This document shows, in pieces, positions 1 to 4,777 of a stretch of DNA of 6,944 bases. The stretch is from the NCBI GenBank assembly GCA_023432075.1, contig JAEYVD010000154.1, forward strand, positions 1 to 6,944, read 5' to 3'. Source of the stretch: Pseudomonadota bacterium. Lineage in GTDB: Bacteria; Pseudomonadota; Gammaproteobacteria; Burkholderiales; Burkholderiaceae_B. How positions within the stretch are numbered: position 1 is the stretch's first letter; the number at the start of each line of letters is the position of its first letter. A program made the position numbers and the translations under genes. The notes below the pieces were generated by a model. The model saw only the letters and a program-made list of their open reading frames with translations, had not been told where the DNA came from and searched no databases.

Positions 1-1
1 A

Positions 2-1216
2 GGCGGTAATACCGGACAGGTGGCAGCCGCCACGCCGGACGTCAGCGGTTCTGCCGTGGTGCTGTCGCTGGCGCGCATGAACCGGGTGCGCGCTCTGGAT
101 CTGGACAACGACACCATCACGGTCGAAGCGGGTTGTGTGCTGCAGTCGGTGCAGGCGTCGGCGCACCAGGCGGGCCGGCTCTTCCCGCTATCGCTGGGGG
201 CGCAAGGAAGCTGCACCATTGGCGGCAATCTGGCCACCAACGCGGGCGGCACGCAGGTGCTGCGTTACGGGAACGCGCGCGAGCTTGCGCTGGGACTGGA
301 AGTCGTCACGCCGCAGGGCGAGATCTGGCATGGCCTGCGCGGCCTGCGCAAGGACAACACGGGCTACGACTTGCGCGATCTGTACATCGGCAGCGAGGGC
401 ACGCTGGGCATCATCACCGCGGCGGTGCTCAAGGTGTTTCCGTTGCCGGTCGCGCAGCGAACCGCGCTGATCGCCGTCGCCAGCCTTGAGCAGGCCGTGC
501 AACTGCTGCAACGCGCCCGCGCGGGCTTTGGCGCCGGACTGACCGCATTTGAAGTGATGTCGGCGGCGTGTCTGCGTGACGTGGTCCAGGCTTTCCCGCA
601 GCAGCGCCTGCCATTCGCCGATCTGCCCGTGGACGCATGGTGCGCGCTGCTGGAACTCTCGGACAGTGAGGACGAAATGCACGCGCAGACGCGGCTGGAG
701 GCCGTGCTGACGGCGGCGCTGGAGGCTGGCGACGCGCTGGATGCAGCAGTGTCGGTGTCCGGCGCGCAAAGCGCCGCATTCTGGCACCTGCGCGAGAGCA
801 TCACCCTGGCGTTGGCCAAGGCCAGCGCGTGTGTCAAACATGACATCTCGCTGCCCGCCTCACGCATCCCTGCCTTTGTGCGGGCCACCGACCATGCCTT
901 GGCCACGGCGTTTCCCGGCGTGCGCATGCGCGTGTTCGGCCATCTGGGCGACGGCAATCTGCATTACAACGTGCTGCCGCCGCAGGGCGTGCCGGAACCG
1001 GCGATCCAGCGGCTCGTCCACGACCGCGTGCACGAGGCCGGCGGGTCTATCAGCGCCGAGCAGGGAATCGGCCAACGCCGGGTGCTCGACCTGGAGCGAT
1101 ACAAGAGTCCCGTGGAACTGGACCTGATGCGACGCATCAAGCATGCCCTGGACCCGCAAGGGCTGATGAATCCCGGCAAGGTGCTGTCCTCCTCGGCAGA
1201 TCGCGCCTTGGCGTAG
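2..1216 (+). CDS. FAD-binding D-2-hydroxyacid dehydrogenase (GlcD/D2HGDH type), 5'-partial
   Basis: A flavoprotein that probably oxidises a D-2-hydroxy acid to the 2-keto acid and passes electrons to an acceptor. The reading frame is open to the window edge and begins with GGNTGQV, the start of the PP-loop FAD-binding motif, so roughly 70-80 N-terminal residues are missing. The GTG at position 20 is not the true start. Visible residues (numbered from position 2) include a second FAD-binding stretch GNLATNAGGT near 75-84, IGSEGTLGIIT near 129-139, and the FAD-oxidase C-terminal signature GHLGDGNLH at 313-321. SAEQGIG follows at 351-357, and the family-typical end DPQGLMNPGKVL comes shortly before the stop. 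R264, T268 and K279, then H314, H321 and E353, fit the spacing of the substrate- and metal-binding residues recalled for human D2HGDH. All signature residues in the visible part look intact. A Bug-type binding protein follows in the same direction, suggesting uptake plus oxidation of one organic acid. The substrate cannot be read from sequence; lactate, glycolate, 2-hydroxyglutarate or another acid are all possible. Confidence 0.93.
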   Translation, partial: GGNTGQVAAATPDVSGSAVVLSLARMNRVRALDLDNDTITVEAGCVLQSVQASAHQAGRLFPLSLGAQGSCTIGGNLATNAGGTQVLRYGNARELALGLEVVTPQGEIWHGLRGLRKDNTGYDLRDLYIGSEGTLGIITAAVLKVFPLPVAQRTALIAVASLEQAVQLLQRARAGFGAGLTAFEVMSAACLRDVVQAFPQQRLPFADLPVDAWCALLELSDSEDEMHAQTRLEAVLTAALEAGDALDAAVSVSGAQSAAFWHLRESITLALAKASACVKHDISLPASRIPAFVRATDHALATAFPGVRMRVFGHLGDGNLHYNVLPPQGVPEPAIQRLVHDRVHEAGGSISAEQGIGQRRVLDLERYKSPVELDLMRRIKHALDPQGLMNPGKVLSSSADRALA

Positions 1217-1234
1217 CGCGCCCCGACGGCGCGC
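1216..1234 (+). other. GC-rich hairpin just after the dehydrogenase stop codon
   Basis: GCGCGCC (1216-1222) and GGCGCGC (1228-1234) are a perfect 7-bp inverted repeat with a 5-base loop, beginning at the last base of the stop codon. No T-run follows, so it is not a standard intrinsic terminator. It could act as a 3'-end stabiliser or weak attenuator between the dehydrogenase and the Bug gene. In DNA this GC-rich it could also be chance. Confidence 0.3.
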
Positions 1235-1276
1235 GCCATTTCAATGACGGCCTCCCGGCCCAATGACATAACAACT

Positions 1277-1280
1277 GGAG
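1277..1280 (+). promoter_or_regulatory. Ribosome binding site that fixes the Bug protein start
   Basis: GGAG lies 8 bases before the ATG at 1289. It would be 17 bases from the in-frame ATG at 1298, and no comparable site precedes the ATG at 1244. It therefore favours 1289 as the start. Confidence 0.7.
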
Positions 1281-1288
1281 ACAAGAAA

Positions 1289-2248
1289 ATGTTGCTGATG
1301 AGCAAGACCCTCGTGCGCGCCGCGCTGTCCGTCGCCGGCCTTTGCGCTGCTTTGCCGGCGTGGGCCTGGCCCGACCGGCCCATCGAACTGGTGGTCGGGT
1401 TTGCGCCCGGTGGCGGCACCGACCTGACGGCCCGTGCCTTGGCCGTCTTCCTGGAAAAGGAACTGGGCACGACTGTCGTTGTGCAGAACAAGCCGGGCGC
1501 GTCCAGCGCGATCGCCCTGTCCTACGTGGCGCGCGCCAAGCCGGACGGCTACACGCTGGCAATGACGAACATGCCGGGGCTGGTGTCGCTGCCGATCGAG
1601 CGTCAGGCGGGCTTCACCGGCGACGACTTCACGTACCTGGCCAACCTGGTCCGCGACCCCAGCGCGTTCAGCGTGGCCAGCGACAGCCCGTACAAGACCT
1701 TGCAGGCCTTGATCGCCGCCGCCAAGGAACGGCCGGATGCGGTGAGTTATGGATCGACGGGCGTGGGCACCGACGATCATCTGGCGCTGGTGTTGTTCCA
1801 GGCGCAGACGGGGACCAAGCTCAATCACGTTCCGTACAACGGCGCGGGCCCGTTGCGCAGTTCGGTGCTGGGGGGGCATACCGTCATTGGCGGCCTGAAT
1901 CTGGGGGAGGTCATGCCGTACAACGGCAAGAATATGCGGGTGTTGGCGCAAGCCAGCGAAAAGCGGTCGCCGCTGGGCCCGGATGTGCCCACGTTCAAGG
2001 AATTGGGCGTGAACCTGGTGTTTGCCTCGGAACGCGGCATCGTCGGACCCAAGGGCTTGCCTGCCGACGTGTCGGAAAAACTGCGGCAGGCGCTGGGCAA
2101 GGTGGCGGCCAATCCTGCGTTCCAGACCCAGATGAAGCAGCAGTTCACGGAAATGGACTACGTGGACGGGCCGCAGTGGCAGGAGCGCCTGAAGGGCGAC
2201 GATGCGCGCCTGCGGCAGATCTGGGCCCAGACGCCCTGGGTGGAGTAG
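1289..2248 (+). CDS. Bug/TctC family tripartite tricarboxylate transporter substrate-binding protein
   Basis: A periplasmic solute-binding protein of the Bordetella uptake gene (Bug) family, which captures carboxylates for TctAB-type transporters or acts as an orphan receptor. The 319-residue product is normal for the family. It opens with a signal peptide: K6 and R10, a hydrophobic stretch at 11-22, and probable cleavage after A26 (AWA|WP). The mature protein begins with the hallmark WPDRPIELVVGFAPGGGTD (27-45). Further family motifs are ARALAVFLEKELG (48-60), the VVVQNKPGA region (63-71), KPDGYTL (84-90), the YGSTGVGTDDHL region (154-165) and VPYNGAGP (181-188). The start at 1289 is chosen because GGAG lies 8 bases upstream and the signal peptide then begins properly; the ATG at 1244 would add 15 atypical residues. 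It lies 72 bp after the dehydrogenase on the same strand and is probably co-transcribed. No TctA or TctB gene is visible, which is common for Bug proteins. The ligand is unknown, plausibly the acid oxidised by the neighbour. Confidence 0.95.
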   Translation: MLLMSKTLVRAALSVAGLCAALPAWAWPDRPIELVVGFAPGGGTDLTARALAVFLEKELGTTVVVQNKPGASSAIALSYVARAKPDGYTLAMTNMPGLVSLPIERQAGFTGDDFTYLANLVRDPSAFSVASDSPYKTLQALIAAAKERPDAVSYGSTGVGTDDHLALVLFQAQTGTKLNHVPYNGAGPLRSSVLGGHTVIGGLNLGEVMPYNGKNMRVLAQASEKRSPLGPDVPTFKELGVNLVFASERGIVGPKGLPADVSEKLRQALGKVAANPAFQTQMKQQFTEMDYVDGPQWQERLKGDDARLRQIWAQTPWVE

Positions 2249-2257
2249 CCTGCGCGA

Positions 2258-2881
2258 TTACGCCAGCGGCAAGGTCAGCACGCCTTGCGGGGCCGGGCGC
2301 ATCATGACCCGCCGGTACCACGCCGATAGCGCGGGGGTATCGGGCCGTTCAATCGGCATGGCGAGCCATCGATGGGCGGCCGCGACCAGCGCGATGTCGC
2401 CCATCGTGAGATGACGGCCCGCGATGAATTCGCGGCCTTGCAGGGCCTGGTCCAGGATCAGGGCGCGCGCGTTCGAGCGCTGGACGGATTTCTCGATGGC
2501 GGCCTTGTCGCGCTTGTCTTCGGGTGTGCGGATCAGGCCCAGAAATGCCGGCACCATGGCCGGCTGCCATTCGGTCGCCTGCCAGTCCATCCAGCGGTCC
2601 GCGTCGGCGCGCAGGCAGACATCCTCGGGCCACAGCGTGCCCACGCCGTAGCGTGCCGCCAGGTAGCGCACGATGGCATTGGACTCCCAAAGGATGAAGC
2701 CGCCGTCGTCGATGACCGGCACCAGGCGGTTGGGATTGAGCTTTGCCGCATAATCGTCGGTGTCGACCACGCCGTAGGGGCCGCCTGCCTGGACAAAGGT
2801 GTGCGGGAGCGCCAGCTCGCGTACGGCCAGCATTACTTTTTGAACGTTGACGGATGTCAGGCGTCCCCAGATCTTCAACAT
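2258..2881 (-). CDS. Glutathione S-transferase family protein
   Basis: A cytosolic GST-fold protein of 207 residues, the usual length. The N-terminal thioredoxin-like domain covers about residues 1-83. It has S10 in GRLTSVNVQKV, a plausible glutathione-activating serine, the cis-proline VP pair V54-P55 in LNPNRLVPVI, and the glutathione gamma-glutamyl contact E66-S67 in WESNAIVRYLA. The helical C-terminal domain follows from about 90. It contains the N-capping-box segment HLTMGDIAL (157-165), with the expected Thr and Asp. The start is the ATG at 2881, because AAAGGA lies 6 bases upstream; the in-frame TTG at 2896 precedes this site and is unlikely. It sits 18 bp after ampD and is probably the last gene of a leftward unit. 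Its stop codon is only 9 bp from the stop of the convergent Bug gene. The substrate is unknown, either detoxification or a catabolic isomerase or lyase role; nothing visible separates these. Confidence 0.93.
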   Translation of the reverse strand: MLKIWGRLTSVNVQKVMLAVRELALPHTFVQAGGPYGVVDTDDYAAKLNPNRLVPVIDDGGFILWESNAIVRYLAARYGVGTLWPEDVCLRADADRWMDWQATEWQPAMVPAFLGLIRTPEDKRDKAAIEKSVQRSNARALILDQALQGREFIAGRHLTMGDIALVAAAHRWLAMPIERPDTPALSAWYRRVMMRPAPQGVLTLPLA

Positions 2882-2887
2882 AGCCAA

Positions 2888-2893
2888 TCCTTT
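2888..2893 (-). promoter_or_regulatory. Ribosome binding site of the GST gene
   Basis: On the minus strand AAAGGA lies 6 bases before the ATG at 2881, inside the 18-bp gap after the ampD stop. It decides between ATG 2881 and the upstream in-frame TTG at 2896. Confidence 0.75.
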
Positions 2894-2899
2894 CAAAGG

Positions 2900-3478
2900 T
2901 CAGGCCGGCGGCAGGTGCCGCCGCGCAAAGCCGCTGTCGCGCCCGAAGCGCGTCCAGTCGAATGCCGGCCCGGGGTCGGTCTTGCGGCCCGGGGCGATAT
3001 GTTCGTGTCCCTGGGCGGCCACCAGGGGATAGCGCGCGCGCAGCGTGTGGGTCAGCTTGCGCAGCGACGCATATTGCTCGTCAGTGTAGGGCAGCGTGTC
3101 CGTGCCTTCCAGTTCGATGCCGAGGGAAAAATCGTTGCAGCGCTCGCGGCCCGCAAAGCAGGACACGCCGGCGTGCCAGGCGCGCCGGTCCGTGGAGACG
3201 AATTGCATGATGCTGCCGTCGCGGCGGATGAAAAAGTGCGCGGACACGCGCAGCCCGCGCAGGCGTTCCAGCCAGGGATGCGAGCCGTAGTCGAGCGTGT
3301 TCAGAAAGAGGCCCGCGACTTCTGGGCCGCCGAACTTGCCCGGGGGCAGGCTGATGTTGTGCAGGACCAGCAACGAGACCTGCGCGCCCGCGGGTCGCGT
3401 GTCGCAGTTGGGCGAGCGCAAGAGGGAAACGCCCGGCGCCGGCGCCAGCCAGCCATGTCGATCCAGGAGCAAAGGCAT
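2900..3478 (-). CDS. ampD: 1,6-anhydro-N-acetylmuramyl-L-alanine amidase AmpD
   Basis: A cytoplasmic zinc amidase of murein recycling. It cleaves the stem peptide from 1,6-anhydro-MurNAc-peptides, which in species with AmpR-AmpC are the inducers of beta-lactamase. The protein is 192 residues from the chosen start (E. coli AmpD 183) and is an Amidase_2 domain throughout. Zinc ligands are H40 (LVLHNISLPPG), H158 (GHEHIAPGRKTDPGP) and D168; catalytic-site residues are E122 (GIELEG) and K166. Their spacing matches the Citrobacter/E. coli enzyme within a few residues. RVSAHFFIRRDG (77-88), RAWHAGVS (99-106) and GRERCNDFS (110-118) are typical AmpD rather than general amidase motifs. There is no signal peptide, which excludes periplasmic AmiD. 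The ATG at 3511 would add 11 residues with no family counterpart and poorer codon use, so 3478 is preferred. Neither start has a clear Shine-Dalgarno, so this is uncertain. The gene lies between the PP0621 gene and the GST gene. Confidence 0.96.
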   Translation of the reverse strand: MPLLLDRHGWLAPAPGVSLLRSPNCDTRPAGAQVSLLVLHNISLPPGKFGGPEVAGLFLNTLDYGSHPWLERLRGLRVSAHFFIRRDGSIMQFVSTDRRAWHAGVSCFAGRERCNDFSLGIELEGTDTLPYTDEQYASLRKLTHTLRARYPLVAAQGHEHIAPGRKTDPGPAFDWTRFGRDSGFARRHLPPA

Positions 3479-3509
3479 AGGGAGGGAGCGAGTGAGGATT
3501 CCGGCGCCC

Positions 3510-3515
3510 ATTATG
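3510..3515 (-). promoter_or_regulatory. Possible -10 element of an internal ampD promoter
   Basis: The minus strand reads CATAAT, a 5/6 match to the sigma70 -10 box, in a GC-rich leader between the PP0621 gene and ampD. Transcription would begin about 25-30 bases before the ATG at 3478. No good -35 hexamer lies 16-18 bases upstream, so the call is weak. Confidence 0.25.
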
Positions 3516-3571
3516 CCGTGGGCCCGACGATTGCCCTATCCGGCCACTTGGCCCGCCCGCACGAATGGGGC

Positions 3572-3826
3572 TCAGCGCTTGGCAGGGCCCTGGCGCGCGT
3601 GGTCGGCGCTGCACCAGGTCTGGCCGTTCTGCAGCAATGCCTCGGAGCGGGGCAGATGGATGCCGCAGTGGGCGCAGCGCACCATGGATTCCAGAGTGGG
3701 TGGGGCCGCCTCGGCCTGCGCTTTTTTCTTCGGGCCGTCCTGCCGCTGCGCGGCCATGCGCCCGGCGATGCGGGCAACAAACAGGACCAGGATGATCAGA
3801 ACGATCCAGAACAGCAACTTGCCCAC
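3572..3826 (-). CDS. PP0621 family membrane-anchored CxxC protein, function unknown
   Basis: A small protein of 84 residues that resembles the uncharacterised PP0621 family. Residues 3-20 form one hydrophobic membrane segment. A basic, Ala/Pro/Gln/Lys-rich linker follows (about 21-45). The C-terminal module has C51-x2-C54 in RCAHCGIHLPRSEA and C72-x3-H76 in TWCSADH, a pattern suited to a zinc-ribbon-like site. The positively charged linker after the membrane segment suggests the metal-binding module faces the cytoplasm. The start is a GTG, supported by GAGG 5 bases upstream and by the membrane segment beginning at once. The stop TGA of the upstream CcsA-like gene lies one base before this GTG, so the two are probably translationally coupled. 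The family assignment comes from motif recognition, and no biochemical role is known to me. The location between a cytochrome c assembly gene and ampD hints at an envelope or redox role, but that is inference. Confidence 0.88.
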   Translation of the reverse strand: MGKLLFWIVLIILVLFVARIAGRMAAQRQDGPKKKAQAEAAPPTLESMVRCAHCGIHLPRSEALLQNGQTWCSADHARQGPAKR

Positions 3827-3827
3827 G

Positions 3828-4670
3828 TCAGCCTCGATGCAGAATCATTTCCAGCACGAACCGGCTACCGGTGTAGGCCAGAATCAAAAAACCGAATCCC
3901 GTCAGGGTCCAGCGCAGGGCTACGCGGCCGCGCCATCCCCAGATGTGGCGCCCGGCCAGCAGCACCCCGAAAGTCAGCCAGGACAGCAGCGTGAAAACGG
4001 TCTTGTGGTCGAACGGCAGGATCTTGCCGGTCAGCTTCATGGAGGCGATCGAGCCCGAGCCCACCGCCAGCGTCAACACGACAAAGCCGATCCAGATGAT
4101 GCGGAAAAGCAGCTGCTCCTGCACCAGCAGTGGCGGCTGGGAGTCAAGCACGCGCCCGATGATGCTGCGTTCGGCGGGCGCATCCAGGGGACGGTGCAGG
4201 TGGCGGTCCAGGAGGGCCATCATCATGGCGTGCAGGGCCGCGATGGTGATGAGGCCGTAGGCCGCCAGAGCGATCAAGAGGTGCACGCGCAGCCAGGCGT
4301 CGTTGGCATGCGGCACGAATTGTCCTTGCGGGAAGATGGCAGCAAGGCCGCTGGCGAGGGCGGCGGCGGGCAACAGCAGCAATTGCAGGCCGTCGATGCG
4401 CACGAGCAGGCTTTCCACCCAGAACACCACCATGCCCAGCCAAATGGCGGCGGACAGGGCAAGGGCCCATCCGATGAACAGATGCTGGGCGCCCAGCATC
4501 GATTGTTGCAACCCGATTCCATGGAGAACCAGGGCGCCCAGCAGGCACAGACGGGCAATTTTGCCGGTCTGTTCCACTTCCTTGGCGCCGGCCAGGCGGA
4601 TCCAGAGCGACCCCCCGAGCACCGCGTACGCCAAGGCAGCCGCTGTGTGAAATACAATGCCTAGTGACAT
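3828..4670 (-). CDS. CcsA/YpjD-like cytochrome c assembly family membrane protein
   Basis: A 280-residue polytopic inner-membrane protein of the cytochrome c assembly (CcmC/CcmF/CcsA/HemX) superfamily, closest by eye to E. coli YpjD. Eight hydrophobic segments are visible, near residues 2-22, 38-57, 63-88, 94-113, 126-152, 188-208, 222-243 and 252-274. Candidate haem-ligand histidines are H50, H130 in the segment WLRVHLLIALAAYGL, and H222 in FDHKTVFTLLSW. The C-terminal part with GWRGR (245-249) and AYTGSRFV (265-272) matches the YpjD-type ending. The tryptophan-rich WWD haem-handling motif of true CcsA/CcmC is not evident, so haem export or ligation is not certain. The start is the ATG at 4670, which places the first membrane segment at the N-terminus; the GTG at 4742 would add 24 unlikely residues. 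It is the first gene of the leftward unit, divergent from ffh. This pairing is also found in E. coli (ypjD/ffh). The name ccsA is often given to such genes, but I leave the symbol blank. Confidence 0.92.
   Translation of the reverse strand: MSLGIVFHTAAALAYAVLGGSLWIRLAGAKEVEQTGKIARLCLLGALVLHGIGLQQSMLGAQHLFIGWALALSAAIWLGMVVFWVESLLVRIDGLQLLLLPAAALASGLAAIFPQGQFVPHANDAWLRVHLLIALAAYGLITIAALHAMMMALLDRHLHRPLDAPAERSIIGRVLDSQPPLLVQEQLLFRIIWIGFVVLTLAVGSGSIASMKLTGKILPFDHKTVFTLLSWLTFGVLLAGRHIWGWRGRVALRWTLTGFGFLILAYTGSRFVLEMILHRG
3832..3835 (-). promoter_or_regulatory. Ribosome binding site for the GTG start of the PP0621 gene
   Basis: On the minus strand GAGG lies 5 bases before the GTG at 3826, within the last codons of the CcsA-like gene. 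It supports a GTG start and re-initiation coupled to the upstream stop. Confidence 0.65.
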
Positions 4671-4698
4671 AGAAACCGTTGTCTGGATGGGGCCTTTG

Positions 4699-4713
4699 GG
4701 GTGCACGTCACCC
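4699..4713. other. Inverted repeat in the ffh/ccsA-like divergent intergenic region
   Basis: GGGTG-CACGT-CACCC is a 5-bp inverted repeat with a 5-base centre that contains GTGCAC. It sits between the two divergent start codons, where an operator would be expected. It is short and could be chance. Confidence 0.2.
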
Positions 4714-4721
4714 GAAAGCGC

Positions 4722-4749
4722 AGAATCCGCGCCTGCGGCCACCGTTCAA
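4722..4749 (-). promoter_or_regulatory. Weak candidate promoter for the leftward ccsA-like operon
   Basis: On the minus strand TTGAAC (4744-4749, 4/6 to the -35 consensus) and GATTCT (4722-4727, 3/6 to the -10) are separated by 16 bases. A transcript would begin roughly 45 bases before the ATG at 4670. Location is sensible, sequence match is poor. I found no better candidate for either direction in the 107-bp region 4671-4777, although promoters for both genes must lie in or near it. Confidence 0.25.
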
Positions 4750-4777
4750 TCGACTAGTTTAAGCGGAAACGCCTCTC

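Noticed and set aside
188..841. Minus-strand open frame of 217 codons opposite the dehydrogenase
   Set aside because: Shadow of a clearly recognised FAD oxidase; no family resemblance and no start signals.
1244..1288. N-terminal extension of the Bug protein from ATG 1244
   Set aside because: It would bury the signal peptide behind 15 polar residues and includes the ribosome binding site GGAG at 1277-1280.
2221..2240. Palindrome CTGGGCCCAG and overlapping CCCAG/CTGGG repeat at the end of the Bug gene
   Set aside because: Explained by coding sequence in GC-rich DNA. No T-run and no known site matched.
2269..2288. GCAAGG / CCTTGC inverted repeat after the Bug gene as a terminator
   Set aside because: Only a 6-bp stem with an 8-base loop, no T-run on either strand, and it lies in GST coding sequence.
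1342..2307. Overlapping +1 frame of 321 codons within the Bug gene
   Set aside because: The main frame has a signal peptide and all Bug motifs. The alternative is Gly/Arg/Ala rich without domain features.
2372..3994. Plus-strand open frame of 540 codons opposite the GST, ampD and PP0621 genes
   Set aside because: It crosses three well-supported minus-strand genes and their gaps. Its composition (Ala, Arg, Gln, Gly rich, no motif) is that of a shadow frame.
3297..4664. Plus-strand open frame of 455 codons opposite ampD, PP0621 and the CcsA-like gene
   Set aside because: Antisense shadow of three recognised genes. The Gln/His/Gly-rich translation comes from reading a Leu/Ala-rich membrane protein in reverse.
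4671..4742. N-terminal extension of the CcsA-like protein from GTG 4742
   Set aside because: The 24 extra residues are polar and non-homologous, and they fall in the divergent promoter region.
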